Shown: positions 36,110 through 44,471 of the stretch, in pieces | Numbering within the stretch: the first letter of the stretch is position 1 | Layout of the letters: every line of letters begins with the position of its first letter | DNA from: DASSFG01 sp035547915 | Lineage (GTDB): Bacteria; Planctomycetota; Planctomycetia; Pirellulales; JAICIG01 | DNA: 64,000 nucleotides | Assembly: GCA_035547915.1 (NCBI GenBank) | Contig: DASZTS010000072.1 | Coordinates: forward strand, 108,444-172,443 | Direction: 5' to 3' | Notes under the pieces: model-generated | Told to the model about the DNA's origin: nothing | The model's database searches: none | Seen by the model: the letters and a program-made list of their open reading frames with translations, nothing else | Translations under genes and position numbers: made by a program

Positions 36110-36709
36110 TCAGCCCGCCTCGCGAAAGCCGGCCGCTGGCGTGCCGAAACTGTCGAGCATACAGGCCAGCCGTTCCAGCGGCAGGCCGACGACATTCGAT
36201 TCGCTCCCCTCGACGATCTCCAACCAGCCGAGCCGGTCCTGTAGGCCGAAGGCGCCGGCTTTGCCTTCCCAGAGGCGACTGTCTAGGTAATCGTCGATCT
36301 CGCGCGTCGACAACGACCGCATGAAAAGCACGGTGCGATCGACTTCGACGAGCCGTTCGCCGTCGGGCACGCGCCACAGGCAGACACCGCTATACACGCG
36401 GTGCTCGCGACCGCTGAGCAGTTCGAGCATCAGCCGCGCGTGCCGCTCGTCGGCCGGCTTGCCCAGAATCTGCCCGGCACATTCGGCCACGGTGTCGCAA
36501 CCGAGCAACACACCACGGTCGACACGGGTGGCAACGTCGGCTGCCTTTTGATAGGCCAGCCGCGCGACCATCTCGGGCGGAGTCTCGCCGCTGCACACGC
36601 CACACTCGGCCGACTCGTGCGGCGGCACCACTTCGAATCGGTAACCGGCCTGCGACAGCAATTCTCTGCGCCGCGGCGAGCTGCTCGCCAGGATGAGACG
36701 GTTTGCCAT
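36110..36709 (-). CDS. maf: Maf-family nucleotide pyrophosphatase
   Basis: A 199-residue protein of standard family length. It opens with LILASSSPRRRELLSQAGY (the Maf signature ASxSPRR), continues with VLLGCDTVAECAGQILGKP and LLSGREHRVYSGVCL, and ends with AFGLQDRLGWLEIVEGSESN. Maf proteins hydrolyse nucleoside triphosphates such as dTTP and UTP to monophosphate and pyrophosphate, or modified bases such as m7GTP; which activity this one has is not certain. It ends 35 bp from the convergent hydrolase gene and is 15 bp downstream of the small gene at 36725-36934. Confidence 0.92.
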   Translation of the reverse strand: MANRLILASSSPRRRELLSQAGYRFEVVPPHESAECGVCSGETPPEMVARLAYQKAADVATRVDRGVLLGCDTVAECAGQILGKPADERHARLMLELLSGREHRVYSGVCLWRVPDGERLVEVDRTVLFMRSLSTREIDDYLDSRLWEGKAGAFGLQDRLGWLEIVEGSESNVVGLPLERLACMLDSFGTPAAGFREAG

Positions 36710-36724
36710 ACGCGACGTGCCGCT

Positions 36725-36934
36725 CTAATGATCGGCCGGGTGATGCTGATCGATGGCGTGCAGCACCTTCAAGACGTTCTCGCCGGTGAGCGTCCAAGTC
36801 TTGTCGCTGCCGCGCAGGCCCATCCTGATTGAGGTGCCGTCTTCCGTTACGTGGACGGTGGAAATGTCGTTCACGTTGACGAACAGGGTGCCCGGATAGC
36901 CGCTGTCTCTTCCAAGTTTCAGGGTGATAAACAT
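36725..36934 (-). CDS. Small conserved-looking hypothetical protein
   Basis: A 69-residue protein from ATG 36934 (MFITLKLGRDSGYPGTLFVN). A longer frame adds 22 Arg/Ser-rich residues that look non-coding. The beta-rich sequence FVNVNDISTVHVTEDGTSIR ending in ENVLKVLHAID recalls the layout of FlbD-type small proteins, but similarity is too weak to assign. It lies 15 bp upstream of maf in the same direction, probably in one transcript. Confidence 0.6.
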   Translation of the reverse strand: MFITLKLGRDSGYPGTLFVNVNDISTVHVTEDGTSIRMGLRGSDKTWTLTGENVLKVLHAIDQHHPADH

Positions 36935-37082
36935 GGCAGCGTGCTCTCTGGAGGATGTCGGCCGACGCGTGATCTCCGTTCGGCGCGACAGTGCGCCCAT
37001 TTAATCTATGCGGGCCGGTTGGTGGCGCCTACTAGCTGCGGCGCCTTGCCAGCACCGGTCAATGGATGCGACGGCCGAGAAC

Positions 37083-37134
37083 GATAACAAAACAAAAAGG
37101 CCCGACCACGATGGTGTTGCATCGTGGCCGGGCC
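37083..37134 (-). terminator. Strong intrinsic terminator
   Basis: A 15-bp perfect or nearly perfect stem (GGCCCGGCCACGATG / CATCGTGGTCGGGCC) with a 6-nt loop is followed on the minus strand by TTTTTGTTTTGTT. It ends the transcript of the His/Arg/Pro-rich gene at 37172-38257, with 38 bp between stop and stem. Confidence 0.9.
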
Positions 37135-37171
37135 GCAGAGTGTCACGCAACGTGTTAGGATTCGGCCGAAG

Positions 37172-38257
37172 CTAATCGCGGTCACCGTCGTGTGATGGAG
37201 GGGGCGAATCATCACGATCGTCCGGATGCCCCTCGTGAGCGTGCCGCGGAGGGGGTGGTCGGCGATCGTGCCGGTCGGCGTGGTCTTCATCGCGACCGTC
37301 TCGATGCGGAGGCGGTGGACGCCGATCTGGTGGGCCGAAGCCGGCGGGCGGGCGGTGCGGTGACGCGAAGTCGGCGTAGTGGCCGTGTTCTTCGCGGCCG
37401 TGCCCATCGGGCCCGCGGTGATCACGCTCCCAGCGGTCGCGATCACCGGGTGGCGGACCGCGGCGCTCATGCCGTGGCGGTGGACCACGATCGTGCTCGT
37501 CGTCACGCCAATCTCGATCGCTGCGTCGCGAAACGGGTCGGGCGGGCGGCGGGCCGAAGTGGCGCATCGGCGGGAAGTGACGGGCCGTGTCTCGGCGTGG
37601 CGGCGGTCCGCCGTGCGGTCGATGCTCAGGAGGCCCGAAACGGTGAGGCGACGGCCGATCGGCATGTTGCCAATCCGTCCGATGCCGGTCCGCGTGTGGC
37701 CGGTCTCCGTGCTCACGGTCGGCGTGCGGCGGCGGAGGGGGCCGGTGGCCGTCGGCATGCCGGTGTGCTCCGTCCATTCGCTCACGGTTTGCATGGTCGC
37801 GGCTTGCACGGTCGCGGTCTGCATGCCACCAATCTCGGTACTGCCGATCTCCATGTCCTCGATGGGCCCACGGCGGAGGAGGAGGGCGACGATCGTCGTC
37901 GCCTCGGCGTGCATCGTCCATCTGGTGCGGCCTACTGTGCTCCGGTGGCGACCAGCGGGATCGTCGTTGCGGCCGGCTGTGATTCGGCCGGTCTTCGTGC
38001 GGGCCGTGGGCAGCGGGAGGACGCCTGCGGTGGGGCCGTTCGTCGCGAGCGTCGGCCGGCGGCCGATGATCTCGGTGCTCCTCTGGCCGAGCTTCCGCGG
38101 GGCCGCAGTCGCGCGGCCCGCCTTCACTGGGACCGGCAGCATTGGGCGGGGCGTCTCCTTGCGGGGGTCCATCGTCGTCCGCCCGCACGGTTACGCTCGG
38201 GGCGGCAAGCAGGGTCAGCCAGGCGGCGGCCGACCAAAAGGGTCTTGTGATCTTCAT
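37172..38257 (-). CDS. Exported His/Arg/Pro/Asp-rich low-complexity protein
   Basis: A 361-residue protein with a signal peptide (FWSAAAWLTLLAAPSVTVRA) followed by almost pure low-complexity sequence of His, Arg, Asp, Pro and Gly with very few hydrophobic residues after residue 35. Examples are DHRPPADARDERPHRRR, PPPPHADREHGDRPHADRH and DGHGREEHGHYADF. No cysteines follow the signal. Such sequences can bind metals (His) or anionic polymers (Arg), which is inference. Two overlapping frames on the opposite strand also stay open, which is expected for biased codons. This frame is chosen because only it has a signal peptide, a terminator 38 bp beyond its stop, and an intergenic upstream region. 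Confidence 0.78.
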   Translation of the reverse strand: MKITRPFWSAAAWLTLLAAPSVTVRADDDGPPQGDAPPNAAGPSEGGPRDCGPAEARPEEHRDHRPPADARDERPHRRRPPAAHGPHEDRPNHSRPQRRSRWSPPEHSRPHQMDDARRGDDDRRPPPPPWAHRGHGDRQYRDWWHADRDRASRDHANRERMDGAHRHADGHRPPPPPHADREHGDRPHADRHRTDWQHADRPSPHRFGPPEHRPHGGPPPRRDTARHFPPMRHFGPPPARPVSRRSDRDWRDDEHDRGPPPRHERRGPPPGDRDRWERDHRGPDGHGREEHGHYADFASPHRPPAGFGPPDRRPPPPHRDGRDEDHADRHDRRPPPPRHAHEGHPDDRDDSPPPSHDGDRD

Positions 38258-38300
38258 TCGAGTTAACCTGTGTGAAATGGGGACTCGCGTGCGAAGCGTC

Positions 38301-38404
38301 TTAGAGCAACCGGCAAACCGGATCGAGCTCCACAGAAATCAGCGTTCATTGCCGATTTTTTGGCTAGGGCGCTCCGGCTTCTGGGGTTTGGCAGCCGCTC
38401 TCAC
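38301..38404 (+). repeat. Dispersed palindromic element, copy R2
   Basis: Forward copy, near full length. It begins TTAGAGCAACCGGCAAACCG, contains GATCGAGCTCC and the core GTTCATTGCCGATTTTTT, then GGGCGCTCCGGCTTCTGG, and ends GGTTTGGCAGCCGCTCTCAC. The outer arms and the central arm pairs are recognisable but diverged. Confidence 0.78.
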
Positions 38405-38786
38405 ATCTCTGCACGCCTACCTCAGGAGTAGCCGGCAAGGCACCAATTCCGCCGCGCGAAGCCAAGATTATTTGTTCGAGGCAACGGACGGCCCGTTCAA
38501 CACGGAGCGAGAATGGACCTTGCATCGACGGTCTTATGCATCACGCCCGGGCTTCCGAGTCAGTCAACCTCTCGCAGAATGATGCCAGGACGGCTGGTGC
38601 CCGAGACGGTCCGGCGAGGTCGGCAAAACAACGTCGCGCGGTCGTTCGCCGCCACCCGCTGCCGCGCGCGTATTCACGCGCGGCATGAGCGAAGTTGAAG
38701 CGCGGTTGGGCTTTCGGGCTCTTCGGCTCAGACTTTTAATTCCTTGGCATGTTGACTGCGATGATCCGTAGACCGTAATGACGCCC

Positions 38787-38820
38787 CGTCGCGGCGCGTG
38801 GCCGCGACGTTTTTTGGGGC
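38787..38820 (+). terminator. Hairpin with T-run in the leader of the LEERIAP gene
   Basis: CGTCGCGGC / GCCGCGACG form a 9-bp stem with a 5-nt loop, followed by TTTTTT. It lies 34 bp before the start of the 70-residue gene, so it could be an attenuator or the end of a short leader RNA. An outer GCCCC/GGGGC pair competes with the T-run. Confidence 0.6.
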
Positions 38821-38853
38821 TGTGTGTTTACGCGAACAGAGGAGAGTTATTCC

Positions 38854-39066
38854 ATGTCAGCCAAGTTTGAAATCGACCAACTGGAAGAGCGGATTGCCCC
38901 GAGCACGTTGGCGATCAGCCCGGCGAGTGCGGGCGTAAGCGGCAGTGATAGCGCATCGGTCGGTCTGCCGATTCTCGGCAACATCACGGCCGGCGTTAGC
39001 GCCAACGACAGCGTGAGCTTCAGCGGCGCGAGCGTCTCGCTTCCGAGTTTGAGCAGCCTGGTATAA
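38854..39066 (+). CDS. Planctomycete micro-protein with LEERIAP motif
   Basis: A 70-residue protein starting at ATG 38854 behind GAGGAGAG (7 nt spacing), a strong ribosome-binding site. The N-terminus reads FEIDQLEERIAP, a motif seen at the N-termini of many planctomycete surface or exported proteins, here without a large domain behind it. The remaining 55 residues are Ser/Gly/Ala/Val-rich (SVGLPILGNITAGVS, SVSFSGASVSLPSL) and without charge. Codon use is typical of the window. A hairpin terminator follows directly. The function is unknown; a secreted or assembly role is inference. Confidence 0.75.
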   Translation: MSAKFEIDQLEERIAPSTLAISPASAGVSGSDSASVGLPILGNITAGVSANDSVSFSGASVSLPSLSSLV

Positions 39067-39094
39067 GGGCAACCGAAGCGAGCCACGCAGAAGA

Positions 39095-39125
39095 GGGCCG
39101 AGCGAAGGCTTGGCCCTTTTCTTTT
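39095..39125 (+). terminator. Intrinsic terminator after the micro-protein gene
   Basis: GGGCCGAGC and GCTTGGCCC pair across a GAAG loop and are followed by TTTTCTTTT. It is 29 bp downstream of the stop, on the plus strand. Confidence 0.88.
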
Positions 39126-39467
39126 GCGCCCGGCGCGTGCGCGTGCAACTTCTCCACGACGGCATTCCGCGGTCGATGCGGCGTTTTGTCGCGGTAGCGT
39201 CGAGGAATCTATATCTACCACGAAGTGCCAGACTACCGACCAACCCGAGCCAATAATGGGCCAGCCGGCACTCCGGTATTTATTTAGAGCCGATCTGAAA
39301 CCTGTTGGGGAGTCGAACCATTACTGTCGCCACATCGCTTCTCGGATAGGCTCCTAGACGTTCCTTTCGGTTTTTTTTCGGAATACGCCTTCCTTAACGC
39401 TTCCATTCTGGTCTAATGGGAGACGGTCATATATAAAATAAAAAAGTTTGGATAAGGTCTATTTTTT
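39126..39467. other. Gene-free stretch
   Basis: 342 bp without a convincing gene. It contains a TCGGATAGGC decamer at 39342-39351, also found twice near the tRNA. The end is AT-rich (TATATAAAATAAAA around 39431-39444), a plausible promoter for the following gene. Confidence 0.5.
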
Positions 39468-39908
39468 ATGGGGGCAGGACCTTGGCCGAAGACTCGGCCG
39501 CTTTTGCGGCTTCTCATCAAGCGACCGGACGGCCCGCGCATTTTCGCCGAGGGCGGCTGTCCGCTTCCTGAGCTTCGTCTGGCGGCAGAAATACTCGGTC
39601 GATTCGCGCCAGCGGTGATCGAAAGAGACGACCCGGTTGAATGGAAAATCAGGTTCGGTCACCGGGGTCACAACTTCACGGTCGAACGCATGGCGGTGGG
39701 CGATTCCGCCTACATCGTCGACGATCCATCGTGTCCCGATGAGATACTACTCGAGGTTATGGGCGAACTCGATACACGCTTCGCGGAAAGCGTTCCGCGC
39801 TCTACCGTCCGAAAGCTATGCGGGATCGATATTCGAATCGTCGTCGGCCTCGGCATCGCTATCGTATTGATTCTGACGGTGCCGCTCGTGTTTGCCATGT
39901 TGCGATGA
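39468..39908 (+). CDS. Hypothetical protein with C-terminal membrane anchor
   Basis: A 146-residue protein from ATG 39468, preceded by AAGG 13 nt upstream. The first 110 residues are soluble-looking (LRLAAEILGRFAPAVIERDD, DPSCPDEILLEVMGELDTRF) and the last 25 form a membrane helix (VVGLGIAIVLILTVPLVFAM) ending MLR, so it is tail-anchored or bitopic. No domain is recognised. The stretch upstream is unusually AT-rich compared with the window. Confidence 0.7.
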   Translation: MGAGPWPKTRPLLRLLIKRPDGPRIFAEGGCPLPELRLAAEILGRFAPAVIERDDPVEWKIRFGHRGHNFTVERMAVGDSAYIVDDPSCPDEILLEVMGELDTRFAESVPRSTVRKLCGIDIRIVVGLGIAIVLILTVPLVFAMLR

Positions 39909-40458
39909 CAGCGAGATACCGGCAATCTGCTAACGGCGAATTCAATAGATAGATAAATGGTACGCGCATAGAGAAATGCCGCGATCCAATCTATCCAACC
40001 GGCAACGCGGTCCGCCGCTTAGCTTTATTGCTTCCACGAAGAGCACGTCGATGTCGAGTTCCGACGTCCAGTCGCGCGATTGCGGCGCTCGTCGGCAATT
40101 TTGTGTTCCCTAACCGAGTTGGGCCTGCGTTCGCTCCGGAAGGCCACCAACCCGAGCGATCGCTAGATCAGCGACGCCGCAGAATCGCGCGAATGGCGAC
40201 GAACACAACTTCCCAACCCTTGCGTGGATTAGGTCCGGAAGGACCAAAGGACGTGAGTGACTCGGTCTGGGGCCAGCGATCGTCAACTGTCCGCCGCTGA
40301 TCCAAGGCGACGCCGCATCGCTACTGGCCCCGTTTCCACTCCACCCCGACCGCTCACTTCCTCGTCGCCGCAATGGCTAAGCCTATCCGACAACCGGCGG
40401 GCAGGCGAGGCACCTGCTCCACAATGCTCGATTCTCGGATAGGCCGCTACGGCGGTAG
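39909..40458. other. Gene-free stretch before tRNA-Cys
   Basis: 550 bp without a convincing ORF on either strand. It contains an inverted repeat at 40381-40444 near the tRNA 3' side. Remnants such as TTGTGTTCCCTAACC around 40100 do not resolve into a recognisable gene. Confidence 0.5.
40381..40444. repeat. Inverted repeat beside tRNA-Cys
   Basis: GCCTATCCGA at 40381-40390 pairs perfectly with TCGGATAGGC at 40435-40444. A second, smaller palindrome GCAGG/CCTGC lies inside (near 40402-40417). It could form a stem with a loop of 44 nt on the 3' side of the tRNA. The decamer TCGGATAGGC also occurs at 39342-39351. Confidence 0.65.
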
Positions 40459-40530
40459 AGGCGCTGGTGGGAGTCGAACCCACGATGGCGGATTTGCAAT
40501 CCGCTGCCTTAGCCTCTTGGCGACAGCGCC
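40459..40530 (-). tRNA. tRNA-Cys (GCA)
   Basis: On the minus strand the sequence folds into a standard cloverleaf. The acceptor stem is GGCGCTG/CAGCGCC, the D-stem GCC/GGC, and the anticodon stem GCGGA/TCCGC encloses the loop TTGCAAA with anticodon GCA. The T-stem is GTGGG/CCCAC with loop TTCGACT. The discriminator base is U73, the cysteine identity element. It is 72 nt long and the 3' CCA is not encoded. Confidence 0.97.
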
Positions 40531-40670
40531 CGATGTGCTTAACTTTCCGCAGCCTGCCCGCTTTGCGTAACCCTACCCAACTGTGTAGGGCAGCATAGCA
40601 AAACTGGTTAGCCGACGAAAGCGCGAATTCTGCATCGGCATTTCGAGCGCCCAAGCTTGACTGACGTCGA

Positions 40671-40967
40671 TCAATCGGGGCCGAGGGGCGTGGCGCCGGG
40701 CGGAGGCGTGCCGCCGCCGGCGCGAACATAGGCCGCCCGTTGGCTGGCATATTCTTCGGGCGTCGGATCGACCTCTTGCGTGATTCCGCCGGCGACCGCT
40801 TCGCGAAACAGCCGCTCGAGGTAGGTGCGACACCAGCCGCATCCCGTGCCCGCCCCAAAACAGTCGCTCAACTGGCCGGCGCGCCGAGGCTTCTCCACAC
40901 GCAGGAAATTCACTATCTTCCGCTTGGTGACGTGGAAGCAGAGGCAGATTTCGTCGTCGGGTTGCAC
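40671..40967 (-). CDS. BFD-like [2Fe-2S] protein
   Basis: A 98-residue protein from GTG 40967. Four Cys are spaced as in bacterioferritin-associated ferredoxins: CLC at the N-terminus, then CFGAGTGCGWC around residue 36-46. The C-terminal half is Pro/Gly-rich (GGGTPPPGATPLGPD). BFD domains pass electrons in iron release or serve as small [2Fe-2S] modules. It is 20 bp downstream of nadE and likely shares its transcript. It ends 140 bp from the tRNA. Confidence 0.85.
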   Translation of the reverse strand: MQPDDEICLCFHVTKRKIVNFLRVEKPRRAGQLSDCFGAGTGCGWCRTYLERLFREAVAGGITQEVDPTPEEYASQRAAYVRAGGGTPPPGATPLGPD

Positions 40968-40987
40968 CGCCAGCTATCCCCTTTTAT

Positions 40988-43021
40988 CTATCCTCTGTTT
41001 TCTTTCGATCCTCGGGCGGAAGATTCGCGGTCGGACGTGCCCAGTGCATACTGCCGCAACTCGGCCAGCTCGCGCTCGAAACCGCCGGAGAGGATCGGGA
41101 AGCGGCACCACGTCTTGGGGTCGAGGTTTTCGTCGTCGACGTGGAACGACGGCGCGTAACGCTCACGCTTCCACTGATTGCGGCACCAGAGCCGGAAAAA
41201 ACGCTCGACCCACGACACGAGCTGTTGGGTCGGATACTGACCGAAGCCGGTGCGGACCTTCAAAAAGACTTCGAGCGGCGTGTATTTGTCGCGGATCGCC
41301 GAGCGTTCGATCTCGTCGAGCAGTTCGTAGGGCATCAGGTCGTCCTCGTCGGTCTGGCAGCGCTCGGGCGGCCGCAGTTCCGCCGTGGGCGACTGGCAGT
41401 TGACGGCCGCCAGAGCGGGAAGCGGCCGCAGGCCGTCGGGGCCGTGCTTCTCGAGCCAGGTCAGCCAGCGGCGCAAATAGGCCTTGTCGATGCCGGCGAT
41501 GGGACTCAGCCCGCCGCTCGTGTCGCCGTCCATCGTGGCATAGCCGACGGCCGCCTCGGAGCGGTTGCTCGTCGATAGCAAGAGCGCGCCGCGCAGGTTG
41601 GCCAGCAGCCAGACGCCGGGCGAGCGCGCGCGGGCCTGGATATTTTGCAGCGCCAGGTCATCTCGCTGCCAATCGAGTGCGCGGCCCAGGGCACCGGACA
41701 CAACGGCCATATAGTCTTGCACCAGTGTGTCGACATTCCACTCGATGAATTGCGCGCCGATCTGCTCGGCCACGCCATGGGCGGCGTCGCGCGTGGTCGA
41801 CGAGCTGTTGCACGTCGCCTGGTAGACGCAGGCCAATAACCAGGCGATCAGGTCGGCCGCTGAGCGCGCCTCGCGGGCCCGCGACCAGTGCGACAGTTTT
41901 TGGGCCACACCGGCCAAGCCCAGCTCGTTCACTGCCAATTCGAGACCCATCGCGGCCAAGCACGAGACGGCCGCCGAATCCACGCCGCCCGAGATCGACA
42001 CGATGAACCCACACGACCGGCTCTTCCGCAAATAGTCGAAGAGCGCGAGGCTGATCGCGCGGGCGAATTCTTCCTCCTTCACGTGCATGCCGCTCTCCCA
42101 GGCGGCCACGGGCGATGCCTGCGGCTCGGGCAACAGGGTGGGAAAGTCGAATGGTACGCGCACGCAGTCGGCGTCGCCCTCGACGCTCGGCAGAAAGCTG
42201 CCGGTGCGCGACTGACCCATGCGCGTGGCGTCGGTATCGATGTGGGCGGTGGTGAGCTGAAAATCGGCGAACGAGAAACGCGGGCCGGCGGCCAGCAGTC
42301 TTCCTCCCGATGCGATCAGGGCGCCGCCGTCGTAGATGGCGCGGCCCGCTTCGTTGCCGAGCAGGTTGGAATAGACGTAACTGACTCCGAAGGCCCGCGA
42401 GCCCTCGAGCACGAAACGATGGCGGACTGCCGCCTTACCGAACGCAAAATGGCTGGCGCTGGGATTGAGGATCACGTCGACGCCGCGCAGGGCCAGGTCA
42501 CTACCGGGTCGGCTGGCCACCCAGGCGTCTTCGCAGATTTCGAAGCCGATCTTCAAGCCGCCGCAATCGTAGTGGATGTCGCCCACCGGGTAATCTTGGC
42601 CGAGCACGGTCGTCTCGCCGCGGTGACCGGCCGGCCAGGGCTTGAACCAGCGCGGTTCGTAGTGGATGCCGTCGCCCGCCAAAAAACGTTTGGCGGTGAA
42701 CCCCAGAATGTGGCCGTCGGCCACCAGGCATGCCACGTCGAACAGGCCGTGGTGGTAGAGCAACGGCAGGCCGAGCGAGACGATCAGGCCGCGCGTCTCG
42801 GGCACGATCTCGCCCAGCACTTGCAGGGCCATGCTCTGCAATCCGGGCGAGAGGAAAGCATCTTCGCACCCGTACCCGGTAATGCACAGCTCCGGCAGAC
42901 AAACGAGCGTGGCCCGCGCGGCCCGGGCCGCCGCGATCGCCGCCAGGATGCGCCGTTTGTTCCCGTCCCAATCGAGCGGCGTTTGATTCAGTACGGCCGC
43001 CGAGACCTTGATCAGCTTCAT
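40988..43021 (-). CDS. nadE: Glutamine-dependent NAD+ synthetase
   Basis: A 677-residue protein from ATG 43021 (MKLIKVSAAVLNQTPLDWDG). The frame stays open 104 codons further upstream, but that overlaps mnmE and is discarded. The N-terminal nitrilase-like glutaminase domain has LPELCITGYGCED (Glu), GFTAKRFLAGDG (Lys) and GFEICEDAWV (catalytic Cys). The synthetase domain has the ATP pyrophosphatase P-loop SGGVDSA, then YATMDGDTSGGLSPI and the C-terminal KYTPLEVFLKVRTGFG. It makes NAD+ from deamido-NAD+, ATP and glutamine. The length matches family members. Confidence 0.95.
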   Translation of the reverse strand: MKLIKVSAAVLNQTPLDWDGNKRRILAAIAAARAARATLVCLPELCITGYGCEDAFLSPGLQSMALQVLGEIVPETRGLIVSLGLPLLYHHGLFDVACLVADGHILGFTAKRFLAGDGIHYEPRWFKPWPAGHRGETTVLGQDYPVGDIHYDCGGLKIGFEICEDAWVASRPGSDLALRGVDVILNPSASHFAFGKAAVRHRFVLEGSRAFGVSYVYSNLLGNEAGRAIYDGGALIASGGRLLAAGPRFSFADFQLTTAHIDTDATRMGQSRTGSFLPSVEGDADCVRVPFDFPTLLPEPQASPVAAWESGMHVKEEEFARAISLALFDYLRKSRSCGFIVSISGGVDSAAVSCLAAMGLELAVNELGLAGVAQKLSHWSRAREARSAADLIAWLLACVYQATCNSSSTTRDAAHGVAEQIGAQFIEWNVDTLVQDYMAVVSGALGRALDWQRDDLALQNIQARARSPGVWLLANLRGALLLSTSNRSEAAVGYATMDGDTSGGLSPIAGIDKAYLRRWLTWLEKHGPDGLRPLPALAAVNCQSPTAELRPPERCQTDEDDLMPYELLDEIERSAIRDKYTPLEVFLKVRTGFGQYPTQQLVSWVERFFRLWCRNQWKRERYAPSFHVDDENLDPKTWCRFPILSGGFERELAELRQYALGTSDRESSARGSKENRG

Positions 43022-43115
43022 GCTTGCATCATAGGCCGCAGCCTCTCCGGCGTCGAACCGGAATGGCAAACCGGTTCGTACCGTTCGCCCGCGAAATGGT
43101 CCGTTGCGACCAGCA

Positions 43116-44471
43116 TCACTTACCGATGCAGAAGCGGCTGAAGATGCGATCGAGAAGATCGTCGGTGCAGACGTCGCCAGCGACGTCGCCGAGATGGCCG
43201 AGCGCGATGCGCAGTTCGGCGGCGACAAGCTCGTCGCCGGCGGCCGTTTGGGCGAGATGGCGCGCCTCGGCCAGCGAGAGCGCGGCCTGCCGGAGGCTCT
43301 CGCTGCAGCGGGCCGCGGTCGAAGGCACCACACCCGTCCGGTGTTCGCCGGCCCCCGCGGCTTGCCGCAAGCGCTCGCGTAGTTGGTCGAGCCCCGCGCC
43401 GGTGTGGCTGCTCGTCTCGACGGCGCCGGCCACGTGCGCGGCCTGTCGCGGCTGATCGACCTTCGTGAGCACGACGATCCGCGGCCGCGCGGAGGGGTAA
43501 GGAAGTTCGGCCGATTCCTCCGGCGTCAGCGGCCTGGCCGCATCGAAACACAGGAGCTCGATATCGGCCTGTTCCCATTGTCGCCGAGTAGCCTCTTGGG
43601 CGGCGGCGTCGAGGTGGTGCCAGGTCTGCGCGCGCCCGGCCGTGTCGAACAGTTCACAGGTCACGCCACCCAGATCGATCCGGGCCGAGAGATAGTCGCG
43701 CGTCGTGCCGGCGTGGTCCGAGACGAGGGCTTGCTCGCCCGTCAGAGCGTTGTAGAGCGCACTCTTGCCGACGTTCGGCGCGCCGACCAGCACGGCGCGG
43801 ACCGCGGTCGCCGACTCGCCGCGGACCGCCGCCTGCTCGACGAGACGTTCGACCTCGTCCTGCGCGGCAGCCACCTCGCGCGCGAGCTCGGCGCGGGAGA
43901 TGAACTCGATCTCCTCCTCGACGAAATCGAGACCGGCTTCCAGGTGCGCCAGCAGATCGAGCAACGTCCCGCGCAGCCGCCGCAACGGTTGGGCCAGACC
44001 GCCGGCGAGTTGGGCGAGGGCCGTTTCCAACTCCTGTCGCCCACGGGCGTCGATCACGCCCAGCACGGCCTCGGCCTGTGTCAGGTCGATCCGCCCCGCC
44101 AGGAAGGCACGCAATGTGAACTCGCCCGGACGGGCCGGTCGCGCGCCGTGGCGGCCGAGTTCGGCGAGCAGGGCCTCGACCAGCGGCGGCGAACCGATCG
44201 TGTGAAACTCCGCGGTGGGCTGTCGTGTGTAACTGCGCGACGACGGCCAGAGATACAGAACACCGGGCAACGGCGCGGCGAACCCTTCGATCAGGATCTG
44301 CCCCGGCAACGCCGTGGGCCGCCGCACACCGCCGAGCGGCCGCCGATCGTCGGCCACAAAGCATCGCTCGACGCAGGCCAGCACATTCGGCCCGCTCACG
44401 CGCACGATCGCCCGCGCCGCTCCGCCCGGCGGCGACGCCAAAGCCGCGATCGTATCATCCGCATCGAACAT
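43116..44471 (-). CDS. mnmE: tRNA modification GTPase MnmE
   Basis: A 451-residue protein (family about 450-465). The N-terminal tetrahydrofolate-binding domain (LASPPGGAARAIVRVSGP, PGEFTLRAFLAGRIDLTQAE), the G domain with GAPNVGKSALYNALTG (G1), GTTRDYL (G2), DTAGRAQ (G3) and LTKVDQ (G4, TKxD), and the C-terminal FCIGK with the conserved Cys are complete. With MnmG it installs the 5-carboxymethylaminomethyl group on tRNA wobble uridine. It lies 94 bp upstream of nadE in the same direction. The partner mnmG is not in the window. Confidence 0.96.
   Translation of the reverse strand: MFDADDTIAALASPPGGAARAIVRVSGPNVLACVERCFVADDRRPLGGVRRPTALPGQILIEGFAAPLPGVLYLWPSSRSYTRQPTAEFHTIGSPPLVEALLAELGRHGARPARPGEFTLRAFLAGRIDLTQAEAVLGVIDARGRQELETALAQLAGGLAQPLRRLRGTLLDLLAHLEAGLDFVEEEIEFISRAELAREVAAAQDEVERLVEQAAVRGESATAVRAVLVGAPNVGKSALYNALTGEQALVSDHAGTTRDYLSARIDLGGVTCELFDTAGRAQTWHHLDAAAQEATRRQWEQADIELLCFDAARPLTPEESAELPYPSARPRIVVLTKVDQPRQAAHVAGAVETSSHTGAGLDQLRERLRQAAGAGEHRTGVVPSTAARCSESLRQAALSLAEARHLAQTAAGDELVAAELRIALGHLGDVAGDVCTDDLLDRIFSRFCIGK

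Larger units (their letters stand above)
38258..38853. other. Gene-free stretch: repeat copy R2 and a leader hairpin
   Basis: 596 bp divergent region between 37172-38257 (minus) and 38854-39066 (plus). It holds the dispersed element at 38301-38404 and a GC hairpin with T-run at 38787-38815. Nothing between 38405 and 38786 looks like a gene. Confidence 0.6.

Noticed and set aside
37006..38266. Other long frames across the His/Arg/Pro-rich gene, on both strands
   Set aside because: Codon bias of the low-complexity gene keeps several frames open. Only the chosen one has a signal peptide and its own terminator.
39290..39360. tRNA-like sequence (GGTTCGACTCCCC on the minus strand)
   Set aside because: A T-loop-like motif is present but the rest of the cloverleaf cannot be formed.
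43022..43333. 104-residue upstream extension of nadE
   Set aside because: It overlaps mnmE out of frame and carries no nitrilase sequence. The family start MKLIKVSAAVLNQ matches ATG 43021.
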